DNA of 18,980 bases from Firmicutes bacterium UBA5774 (GTDB lineage: Bacteria; Bacillota; Clostridia; Peptostreptococcales; Anaerovoracaceae): NCBI GenBank assembly GCA_002418625.1, contig DIEM01000012.1, forward strand, positions 1 to 18,980. Direction: 5' to 3'. This document shows positions 1 through 6,234 of the stretch, in pieces. The position numbers and the translations under genes were made by a program. The notes below the pieces were generated by a model, which saw only the letters and a program-made list of their open reading frames with translations, searched no databases and was not told where the DNA came from. The first letter of the stretch is position 1. The number at the start of each line of letters is the position of its first letter.

Positions 1-369
1 GGCGTGCGCCGACGCAATGGCAGCGGCCAGCTCCTCTGCGGAAGCGTTTTTGAGTATATAGCCGATCGCTCCCGCCTTAAGCGCATCCTGGACCATTTTT
101 TCATCCTTGAAGCTTGTTAGAATAATGATCCGTGCGGCCGGCATCTTTTCCCTGATCAGCCGGGTCGCCTGCGCGCCATCCATTTCCGGCATCATCATAT
201 CCATAAGTATGACATCCGGCTGAAGCAACAGCGCCTTTTCAACAGCCTCCCGACCGTTAGACGCTTCACCAACCAGATCGAAATCATCAAAAACCGACAA
301 GAATGCCGAAAGCCCGCTTCGAACGACAGTGTGATCATCGGCAATCATGACCTTGATCCTGTCAGACAT
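1..369 (-). CDS. NarL/LuxR-type response regulator, receiver domain (partial, C-terminus beyond left edge)
   Basis: This is the receiver half of a two-component response regulator; 123 codons are visible and the frame stays open to base 1. The acidic pocket is D11/D12, the phosphoacceptor is D57 in the context ILMDMMMPEMDG, and T85 and K107 (YILKN) are the other conserved switch residues. The C-terminal HTH that would bind DNA is outside the window, so the NarL/LuxR class is inferred from receiver style and from pairing with a HisKA_3 kinase. The ATG follows the kinase stop by 14 bases, with an AGGGGATG ribosome site in the gap. The two genes are therefore almost certainly co-transcribed and translationally close. 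The target genes cannot be read from this window. Confidence 0.93.
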   Translation of the reverse strand, partial: MSDRIKVMIADDHTVVRSGLSAFLSVFDDFDLVGEASNGREAVEKALLLQPDVILMDMMMPEMDGAQATRLIREKMPAARIIILTSFKDEKMVQDALKAGAIGYILKNASAEELAAAIASAHA

Positions 370-383
370 AAAAATCATCCCCT

Positions 384-2243
384 CTACACTTCATATTTTT
401 CCTGCTCCCAAAAAACAGACACAGCCGTGCCGTTTCCGGGCCTGCTGTCGACAAGCAGCCGGGCGTTGACAGCCGCGGCTCTCTCCTTCATGATATTCAG
501 TCCGATATGGTCGCTTTCCACAAGCCCGGCATCAAAGCCTCTGCCATCGTCCCTGATTTCCATCCTGACCGATCTTGATCCGTTTTCGCCTATGGATTCC
601 AGGATCACTATCGATCCGCCCAGTGCGCTCGAGTGCTTGACGATATTATTGACAGCCTCCTGCGCGATCCTGTAAAAGGCGATTTTCACATCCGCCGGGA
701 GTTCTCCGCCAAGTCCGTATTCCAAACGGATCGGTATTCTTCCCCTGCCGACCGCCGCTTCAGTGAGATGCTTCAGCAGATCCGACAGGTTGGTCTCAAT
801 CAAGGTCGTCGGCCTGAGCTCCAGCAGAAGCGCTCTCATTTCAGCGAGCGCACCCCTTGAAAGCTCTTTGATCTCAGTCAGGCGCTTTCTGCCTTCCTCC
901 TGGTCCTTCGCCCATATGGCAGGAAGGACCTCCGCGATCAGCGACGCGGAAAAAAGTGTCTGGGTGACCGCATCGTGGAGATCCCGAGCCAGTCTGTTCC
1001 TTTCGGCCGCCACGGCGACCTCCTGAGTCTCCTCGCGCAGCCGCGCATTATCGATGGCAAGCGCGGCCTGGTCTGCAAAGGCGGCCGCCAGCTTGATTTT
1101 TTCATCAGTGAAGCAGCATCTGGCATCGTCCTGACAGGCACACTGCTTGAAGAAAAAGCTGATTCCGCCGTAGACTTCATTTTTACATATAAGGGGAACC
1201 GCCAGCATGCTGCTGAGATTTTCCGCCGCCCATTCCGATCTGGTGAGATAATCCGAAATCGCTCCGTATCTATCCAGCAGCTCTGAAAAATCCGTTATGT
1301 GGACAGGACGCCGCTCAATGGCCGCGATGCCCATCGGCCCGCCGTCTGTCGGGTACTCCTTCATTGTGGCGAAATCTTCCGGAAGCCCGTTCGTCATTTC
1401 AACTGTCAATACATTATTTTCAAGATCGATCTTATAGAGCGCGCAAGCATCCGTATCGACAATGCGCATGGCTTCCTTGACGATGAATTCAAGCACATCC
1501 TCAAGCGAACGGTCTGAATTGAGCACAGCCAGCATATCCCTGAGCCCTTCCGCCACCTCGCGCCTGCGCTGGATATTTTCCATCGAAATGCTCAGCTCGT
1601 ATTCCTTTTCCGACGTCTGCCTGAATACCCGTCTTGAAACCACCGAGGTGATCAGCGCCGCGAACACCGCAAAAAAATAATTGACGGTCCGGATCATCAG
1701 CTCCTGCTGATTGTCCGGCCGGAACATCGGCTGAAAGCCATACGCGATGAGGCCTGCGAAAAATAAAAATCCGCTGATGAACAGCACCGCTCTAACATCA
1801 AAAAACAGCGTGCTCAAAAATATGAAGAAAAAGGCAATCAGCCAGATCTCCCTGTACGGCATCAGCAGGATCAGCCACAGATAATTCATGGCAGCACAGA
1901 ATAGCAGGGAATACTTGAATATTTCAATGGAACCGGACGGCCCGCGTTTTTTGCCCGTCCATGCCATGATGACAGCTACGACAGCCAGATCCAGCAATGT
2001 CACGGTCGAAAACAGCAGGATCTTCTCCCATGGGATCGTCAGAATGCCGAAAATGACGGACAGCGTAAAGAGCCCTATGGACCAGATGCCGCAGACGAGA
2101 CAGGATATGAAAATCAACTGGTTGATCGTCGTCTGGTACTGTTCCAGATTATTCCGGAATATGGCGTCTATCCTTTCGCGATCGTCATATGCCCTTTCGC
2201 GCTCCGGCGTTCCTGTTTCTTTCTGCTCTACCATTCCTGACAT
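384..2243 (-). CDS. Membrane sensor histidine kinase with GAF domain (NarX/LiaS/DegS-like, HisKA_3 class)
   Basis: A 619-residue kinase for the response regulator downstream. About six hydrophobic segments lie between residues 41 and 200, followed by a short coiled linker (205-235) and a GAF-type sensor domain (about 238-400). The HisKA_3 dimerisation/phosphoacceptor helix carries H423 in DLHDAVTQTL. The HATPase_c domain has the N box EAVNNIVKHS (529-538), the G1 box DDGRGFD and the G2 box GLNIMKERA. The GAF domain holds an unusual group of cysteines (C353, C368, C370, C376, C377). Two starts are possible: ATG at 2243, which nearly abuts GGGGAAGG, or ATG at 2234 (MVEQKE), which has better spacing. 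The panC stop is only 25 bases upstream, so the kinase probably shares the panC transcript. The signal sensed is unknown. Confidence 0.95.
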   Translation of the reverse strand: MSGMVEQKETGTPERERAYDDRERIDAIFRNNLEQYQTTINQLIFISCLVCGIWSIGLFTLSVIFGILTIPWEKILLFSTVTLLDLAVVAVIMAWTGKKRGPSGSIEIFKYSLLFCAAMNYLWLILLMPYREIWLIAFFFIFLSTLFFDVRAVLFISGFLFFAGLIAYGFQPMFRPDNQQELMIRTVNYFFAVFAALITSVVSRRVFRQTSEKEYELSISMENIQRRREVAEGLRDMLAVLNSDRSLEDVLEFIVKEAMRIVDTDACALYKIDLENNVLTVEMTNGLPEDFATMKEYPTDGGPMGIAAIERRPVHITDFSELLDRYGAISDYLTRSEWAAENLSSMLAVPLICKNEVYGGISFFFKQCACQDDARCCFTDEKIKLAAAFADQAALAIDNARLREETQEVAVAAERNRLARDLHDAVTQTLFSASLIAEVLPAIWAKDQEEGRKRLTEIKELSRGALAEMRALLLELRPTTLIETNLSDLLKHLTEAAVGRGRIPIRLEYGLGGELPADVKIAFYRIAQEAVNNIVKHSSALGGSIVILESIGENGSRSVRMEIRDDGRGFDAGLVESDHIGLNIMKERAAAVNARLLVDSRPGNGTAVSVFWEQEKYEV

Positions 2244-2268
2244 CCTTCCCCGAGGCTGATTATTCTTA

Positions 2269-3120
2269 TTAATTATATACCTGAAGCATAATGTTGTCTA
2301 TCAGTCTCGTCTTGCCGAAGCGTACGGCCAGTGCCAGCAGCGCCCTGCCGTTTACTGACGGCACTGTCTGCATCGTATCGGCATCTACAATCTCAATATA
2401 GTCGACTTCCGCCAGCTTGCTTCTGCCGATCAGCGACGCAACGCATTTTTTTATCTCCCCGGTCTCTCTGACGCCTTCGCGCACAAGCCGCTTCGCCGTC
2501 TCCAGCGCCGTGGGCAGTATGACGGCCTCGCTCCGCTCCGTATCATTGAGAAAAATATTTCGGGAACTCATTGCCAGCCCGTCCCGCTCCCTTATGATGG
2601 GGCATGCCTCGATTCGAACATCCAGATTCAGATCCCGGACCATCTTTTTGATAACGGCGATCTGCTGGGCATCCTTCTGTCCGAAATATGCGTCGTCAGG
2701 CTGGACGATATTCAAAAGCTTCAGAACAATACCGGCCACACCGCGAAAATGGCCAGGTCTTGCGGCACCGCAAAGTGTGTCGGCAACTTGTCCGACGATC
2801 ACAGACGTTTCAAATCCGTCCGGATAGATCTCGTTGGCCTCGGGACAAAACAATATCGAGGCGCCTTCGTTTTCTGCGATAATTCGATCGTTTTCCTGAT
2901 TTTTCGGATATTTTTCAAAATCGGACACTTCATTGAACTGGGATGGGTTGACGAATATGCTGACGACAGTGCACCCGTGTTCCCGGGCGGACCTTCGTAT
3001 CAGCGAAGCATGTCCTGCATGCAGTGCTCCCATTGTCGGCACAAATCCGACAGAGCAGCCTCCTTTTCTCTTCTCCTTCAACACTTTCCTGAGTTCATCG
3101 ATCTTATTGACCACAAGCAT
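2269..3120 (-). CDS. panC: Pantothenate synthetase
   Basis: ATP-dependent ligation of pantoate and beta-alanine to give pantothenate, the last step before coenzyme A synthesis; cytosolic. The 283-residue length is normal for the family. The ATP-binding HIGH-like motif appears as HAGH (34-37) inside PTMGALHAGH. FVNPSQF (56-62), GQKDAQQ (147-153) and the KMSKS-like MSSRN (184-188) are all present, so the enzyme should be active. The ATG at 3120 is preceded by AAAAGGAG at seven bases, a strong ribosome site. panB and panD are not adjacent. Instead a kinase/response-regulator pair follows, which is not a usual pantothenate context. The leader carries an extended -10 promoter and a terminator-like hairpin. 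Confidence 0.97.
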   Translation of the reverse strand: MLVVNKIDELRKVLKEKRKGGCSVGFVPTMGALHAGHASLIRRSAREHGCTVVSIFVNPSQFNEVSDFEKYPKNQENDRIIAENEGASILFCPEANEIYPDGFETSVIVGQVADTLCGAARPGHFRGVAGIVLKLLNIVQPDDAYFGQKDAQQIAVIKKMVRDLNLDVRIEACPIIRERDGLAMSSRNIFLNDTERSEAVILPTALETAKRLVREGVRETGEIKKCVASLIGRSKLAEVDYIEIVDADTMQTVPSVNGRALLALAVRFGKTRLIDNIMLQVYN

Positions 3121-3165
3121 TTCAAACTCCTTTTGAACGCGGTACGATCCACGCGGCGCGACGCC

Positions 3166-3202
3166 ATATAAAAAGACCTTCCGGACAAAAGCCGGGAGGC
3201 CT
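3166..3202 (-). terminator. Terminator-like hairpin in the panC leader (possible attenuator)
   Basis: On the minus strand AGGCCT and CCGG pair with a second CCGG and AGGTCT (6 + 4 bp, one G-U pair, one C-A mismatch, 7-nt loop), followed by a T-rich tract. It lies between a good -10 element (3227-3232) and the panC ATG. Either it ends transcription from the methyltransferase upstream, or it attenuates panC. The sequence alone does not decide. Confidence 0.5.
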
Positions 3203-3226
3203 GTTGGACTTGCATGATGCCGTATA

Positions 3227-3235
3227 ATTATAACA
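3227..3235 (-). promoter_or_regulatory. Extended -10 promoter element for panC
   Basis: TGTTATAAT reads toward panC, a perfect TATAAT with the TGn extension; no good -35 is present at 17 bases. The same nonamer occurs before the methyltransferase gene at 4301-4309. That supports a real extended -10 promoter rather than chance. Confidence 0.55.
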
Positions 3236-3350
3236 CCGGCTCAAGTTGCGGGCTCCGTCTCTGTCACTTTGGATCAAAGCAGATCGTTCTGGTTCATTTC
3301 TTATAAAGTATGGCTCTGATGATGCCATCTGTAGTTAAGATATAATAGAA

Positions 3351-4286
3351 TCAGGGATTTTGCAATACCCTGTTACCGCTTTCAGGCAGTATTTTTTTCC
3401 TTTTGATAGCGGCCTCATAAAGGATGATCGTCGCCGCTATGCCAACATGGAGGGAATCGCAGTCCCCGTACATCGGAATGCTGATCTTGTCCACATCCCC
3501 GCCGTACCAGCCGTCGGATATCCCGTATCGCTCACTTCCCATGACAACGGCGACTTTTCCGCTGTAATCCTCTTCAAAATAATAATGGCTGCTCCTGGTA
3601 TCCGTCAGAATGATCCGGTATCCGTTGCCGGACAGCCAGCTGATGACTTCCTCCGACTCCGCCTCGATGATCGGGACCTTGAAGCAGGATCCCTGGCTGC
3701 TCCTGATCATTTTGGGATGGGATACCCTTGTTTTCCGGTTGCAAATGATGACAGCGTCCGTATCGGTCCCGTCACAGGAACGGATGATCGTTCCGATATT
3801 TCCGGGGATCTCCAGGCCGTCCAGCACAATCAGCATCCGGTGCTTCTCCGGATCCAGTTCAGACAGCTTCCTGACCGGAAAGGCAGCCAGCGCCAATATT
3901 CCCGCAGAGGTTCCAAGTTCGGCCATCTTATCGAAGGTCGACTCTGAAACGATATGTATCTCCTCCGCCTTGTCCGCCAGAGCCATCACTAGGCGGAACG
4001 CTTCTGGGCTTTTCACGCCTCCGGCATGGATAAACACCGATTTGATACGGATACCATATTTCAGAAGAAGTCCGGCTTCCCAGATGCCTTCGGCAGCCAC
4101 AAGCTTTTCAGGATTTGCTCTAGTGTTGTTCCTGACGTCTGTCACTTTCTTGACAGCCGCCGCGCCTTTACCGGAAAAACGGCACTTATCCCGATATCGG
4201 TCTCTTATATACTTTTCCCTGTCTTCGATCGACAGCTCCAAAAATGTCATTGTCTCATCCATCCTTCCGGCAGAAGTGCCTTTCAT
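3351..4286 (-). CDS. TrmH/SpoU (SPOUT) family RNA 2'-O-methyltransferase
   Basis: A 311-residue SPOUT methyltransferase expected to transfer a methyl group from AdoMet to a ribose 2'-OH of rRNA or tRNA. An N-terminal substrate-binding region (about 50-145) precedes the trefoil-knot domain. Motif 1 is PGNIGTIIRSCDG (161-173), motif 2 is VMGSERYGIS (248-257), and motif 3 is ISIPMYGDCDSLH followed by VGIAATIILYEA. In motif 3 the usual SLN reads SLH, so the family's conserved Asn is replaced. The start is uncertain. The ATG at 4286 lies only about eight bases after the inferred transcription start, whereas ATGs at 4262 and 4250 sit next to GGAAGG. It could resemble the RlmB/TsnR-like or 23S 2'-O-methyltransferase groups; the target cannot be assigned. 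Confidence 0.9.
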   Translation of the reverse strand: MKGTSAGRMDETMTFLELSIEDREKYIRDRYRDKCRFSGKGAAAVKKVTDVRNNTRANPEKLVAAEGIWEAGLLLKYGIRIKSVFIHAGGVKSPEAFRLVMALADKAEEIHIVSESTFDKMAELGTSAGILALAAFPVRKLSELDPEKHRMLIVLDGLEIPGNIGTIIRSCDGTDTDAVIICNRKTRVSHPKMIRSSQGSCFKVPIIEAESEEVISWLSGNGYRIILTDTRSSHYYFEEDYSGKVAVVMGSERYGISDGWYGGDVDKISIPMYGDCDSLHVGIAATIILYEAAIKRKKILPESGNRVLQNP

Positions 4287-4300
4287 GTTTTATCCCGCCA

Positions 4301-4309
4301 ATTATAACA
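4301..4309 (-). promoter_or_regulatory. Extended -10 promoter element for the SPOUT methyltransferase
   Basis: TGTTATAAT reads toward 4286 and sits directly downstream of the hsp20 terminator, so the methyltransferase has its own promoter. The -35 region is poor. The inferred start near 4294 leaves almost no leader for the first ATG. Confidence 0.55.
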
Positions 4310-4320
4310 CAGGAGAGAGA

Positions 4321-4353
4321 TAAAAGAAAACATGCCGGAACGGATCCGGCATG
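4321..4353 (-). terminator. Intrinsic terminator of hsp20
   Basis: A perfect 9-bp stem (CATGCCGGA / TCCGGCATG, 4331-4353) with a 5-nt loop is followed on the minus strand by TTTTCTTTTA. It begins about 25 bases after the hsp20 stop codon. Confidence 0.9.
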
Positions 4354-4378
4354 CCTGATTTGCTCAATTGATCGGGCG

Positions 4379-4822
4379 CTATTTTATTTCTATCTGCTTT
4401 TTCAGATTCGGATGCTCCACCTTGGGAATCGTTATTTCCAGAATGCCGTTCTCGAATTTCGCGTCGACTCCCTCAGGACTTACATCTGAGAGGCGAATGG
4501 ATCTTTGCATTGAGCCGAATCGTCTTTCCCTATGCACATAGTTTTCCTTCTTTTCTTCCACCTGCTCCTCACGCCGGACAGATATGCTCAATACCCCTTC
4601 ATTGAGTTCAAGACCGATTTCCTCCTTCTTGACGCCCGGCAGCTCCGCCTCGACTGTGAATTGCTTTTCATCCTCCTTGACATCGATCTTGAAGTTGTCA
4701 TGGGTCAGGTTTCTCGGGAACCTGTTTTCATTGAAGAAATCGTCGATCATGTTGTAGAAATCGTCAAAGCCCCCCGCTCTGACCATCGACCTGTTTCTGT
4801 TGAATGGTACAAGTCCTGCCAT
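4379..4822 (-). CDS. Small heat-shock protein, Hsp20/alpha-crystallin family
   Basis: An ATP-independent holdase chaperone of 147 residues, cytosolic and oligomeric. A short N-terminal arm (1-40) carries FDDFYNMIDDFF. The alpha-crystallin domain (about 42-135) has the ELPGVKKEEI segment and the L-x-I/V-x-V strand LSISVR, plus ENGILEITIPK near its end. The C-terminal tail ends KKQIEIK, with IEI as the I-x-I anchor that docks on neighbouring subunits. The ATG at 4822 is preceded by AAGGGGG at eight bases. The gene is monocistronic, with its own promoter, a CIRCE operator in the leader and a terminator, so heat induction through HrcA is expected. Confidence 0.95.
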   Translation of the reverse strand: MAGLVPFNRNRSMVRAGGFDDFYNMIDDFFNENRFPRNLTHDNFKIDVKEDEKQFTVEAELPGVKKEEIGLELNEGVLSISVRREEQVEEKKENYVHRERRFGSMQRSIRLSDVSPEGVDAKFENGILEITIPKVEHPNLKKQIEIK

Positions 4823-4847
4823 AATAATTACCCCCTTTTCCGGACTT

Positions 4848-4874
4848 TTGGCACTCTCTGTTGTTGAGTGCTAA
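4848..4874 (-). promoter_or_regulatory. CIRCE element (HrcA operator) upstream of hsp20
   Basis: On the minus strand it reads TTAGCACTC-N9-GAGTGCCAA, one base from the consensus TTAGCACTC-N9-GAGTGCTAA. It lies just downstream of the -10 box and about 25 bases before the ATG, the usual position for HrcA repression at low temperature. Confidence 0.93.
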
Positions 4875-4878
4875 TTTT

Positions 4879-4906
4879 ATTTTATCCAATCATCCGCGCT
4901 TGTCAA
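4879..4906 (-). promoter_or_regulatory. Sigma-A promoter of hsp20
   Basis: TTGACA (4901-4906), a 16-bp spacer and TAAAAT (4879-4884) read toward hsp20. Transcription would start inside or next to the CIRCE repeat. Confidence 0.85.
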
Positions 4907-4920
4907 GAGGCCTTCAAAAA

Positions 4921-4976
4921 AAATATTAAAAAAGCGCACCGGTTTGTATCCAGTCGATCTGCTGGATCCGGCGCGC
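4921..4976 (-). terminator. Intrinsic terminator after the transglutaminase-like gene
   Basis: On the minus strand GCGCGCCGG + ATCCAG pair with CTGGAT + CCGGTGCGC (15 bp, one G-U pair, 5-nt bulge, 8-nt loop), followed by a long T-rich run. It starts 18 bases after the stop of the preceding gene. Confidence 0.9.
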
Positions 4977-4993
4977 CTTCGAACCTTGATTTA

Positions 4994-6148
4994 TTATAAA
5001 AAGCCGAAGCCCGGCGAATAGATGTCAACGATATGGTTCTCCGCATCCCAGGCGACATCAGCGCCCAAATATTCCGAAATGAATCTGACCGGCACCATCG
5101 TCCTGCCGTTTTTCAGCACTGCAGTCGTATCCATCCTGTCCGGTGTGCCGTTCACGACGACTGTCATGCCATTGACCGGCATCGTGATCAGGTCCTCCCC
5201 GCTCTCGACGATGACCGTCCGCGACGCATTGTCCCAGGTCACGGAAGCTCCAAGGGATTCCGATACGAATCGTACGGGAACCATGGTCCTGTCATCGCTG
5301 TTGACATATGGCGGCACGTCGAAGGCGATTTCTTCGCCATCCACCCTGACCACAATCTTGGCAGGCTTTTTGAAAGTCGTCGAGGCTGCCGGATATTCCC
5401 CGGAATTCCATACATAGTCATGATCGGCCATGAAGCCGTCAGTTTTTAGAAAATATTTGTTATTATTGATATCATCATTCGTCGCGTCTACATGATACCA
5501 TATCTCGTCAAGCCGCACGAGATTCCAGGCATGAGGGCTTCCGGACATGTCGCCGTCGATGATGATCGTTTTGACACCGGCTTGCTCCAGCATCCTGTCC
5601 ATGAGCAATGAATAACCCTGGCAAACCGCCTTTTTCCCGGCCAGCGCGTCATAGGCGGAATATTTGGTCAGCGAATAGTCATAAGACACATGGCTGCATA
5701 TATATTCATGGATCGCGTACAGCTTTTCATAATCGTTCATTCCCGGCTTGATGATCTGCGAAAGAACCTCATCGACTTTCATGTCGACATGATCCTCCTG
5801 TGCTCTCGAGGTCAGATATTCGACATTGAAGCTCAGCATTAAAACATCGCCCAGGCTTTGATACTTGACCGAAAAGTTTGCTCTGTTCCATTCAAGATAA
5901 TCGTCATCGCCCTCGTACACCGTTTTAAAAAATGCCAATGGATCTTTGGTTATCGTATCGGCGCGATCCCCGATGTAGGTGATCGAAAATACGTTGGTCC
6001 GTTCAGTCATCTCGGTGTATAACATTTGCCTGACCGCATCCGTCGAATAAACCGTCGACTCCGCCGCGAACGATAAAAGCGGCACGGACAGCGGCAGTAA
6101 TGCCGCGATCAGTAGTGCCGCCATAACTTTAGATATTTTGCTTTTCAT
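4994..6148 (-). CDS. Secreted transglutaminase-like protein with copper-amine-oxidase-N-like (stalk) repeats
   Basis: 384 residues. A signal peptide (KSKISK, then a hydrophobic stretch to about residue 28, likely cut after SFA) sends it out of the cell. The central transglutaminase/protease-like core has a plausible triad: C176 in KKAVCQGYS, H206 in GSPHAWN, and D221 in YHVDATND. The C-terminus has two beta-rich repeats, about 264-316 and 325-376. Each contains a DRTMVPVRF or GRTMVPVRF segment, then LGA and a W-D pair, as in Cu_amine_oxidN1 domains of clostridial surface proteins. The ATG at 6148 follows GGGGAG at seven bases. The gene has its own promoter (6206-6234) and terminator. It may modify or cleave surface proteins; the substrate is unknown. 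Confidence 0.9.
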   Translation of the reverse strand: MKSKISKVMAALLIAALLPLSVPLLSFAAESTVYSTDAVRQMLYTEMTERTNVFSITYIGDRADTITKDPLAFFKTVYEGDDDYLEWNRANFSVKYQSLGDVLMLSFNVEYLTSRAQEDHVDMKVDEVLSQIIKPGMNDYEKLYAIHEYICSHVSYDYSLTKYSAYDALAGKKAVCQGYSLLMDRMLEQAGVKTIIIDGDMSGSPHAWNLVRLDEIWYHVDATNDDINNNKYFLKTDGFMADHDYVWNSGEYPAASTTFKKPAKIVVRVDGEEIAFDVPPYVNSDDRTMVPVRFVSESLGASVTWDNASRTVIVESGEDLITMPVNGMTVVVNGTPDRMDTTAVLKNGRTMVPVRFISEYLGADVAWDAENHIVDIYSPGFGFL

Positions 6149-6205
6149 TTGAAAACTCCCCTGATTCCTGGATATTCCCCTGAGCTTTTGAACCTGTTTT
6201 CACGT

Positions 6206-6234
6206 ATTATACACTATTTCGACTGATTTGTCAG
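6206..6234 (-). promoter_or_regulatory. Sigma-A promoter of the transglutaminase-like gene, overlapping the carB stop codon
   Basis: CTGACA (6229-6234), a 17-bp spacer and a perfect TATAAT (6206-6211) read toward the gene starting at 6148. The -35 hexamer contains the carB TGA (6231-6233). No terminator is visible between carB and this promoter, so carAB transcripts may also run through. Confidence 0.8.

Noticed and set aside
3122..3328. 68-codon minus-strand frame in the panC leader
   Set aside because: No ribosome site, no recognisable sequence; it overlaps the promoter, the terminator-like hairpin and the panC ribosome site.
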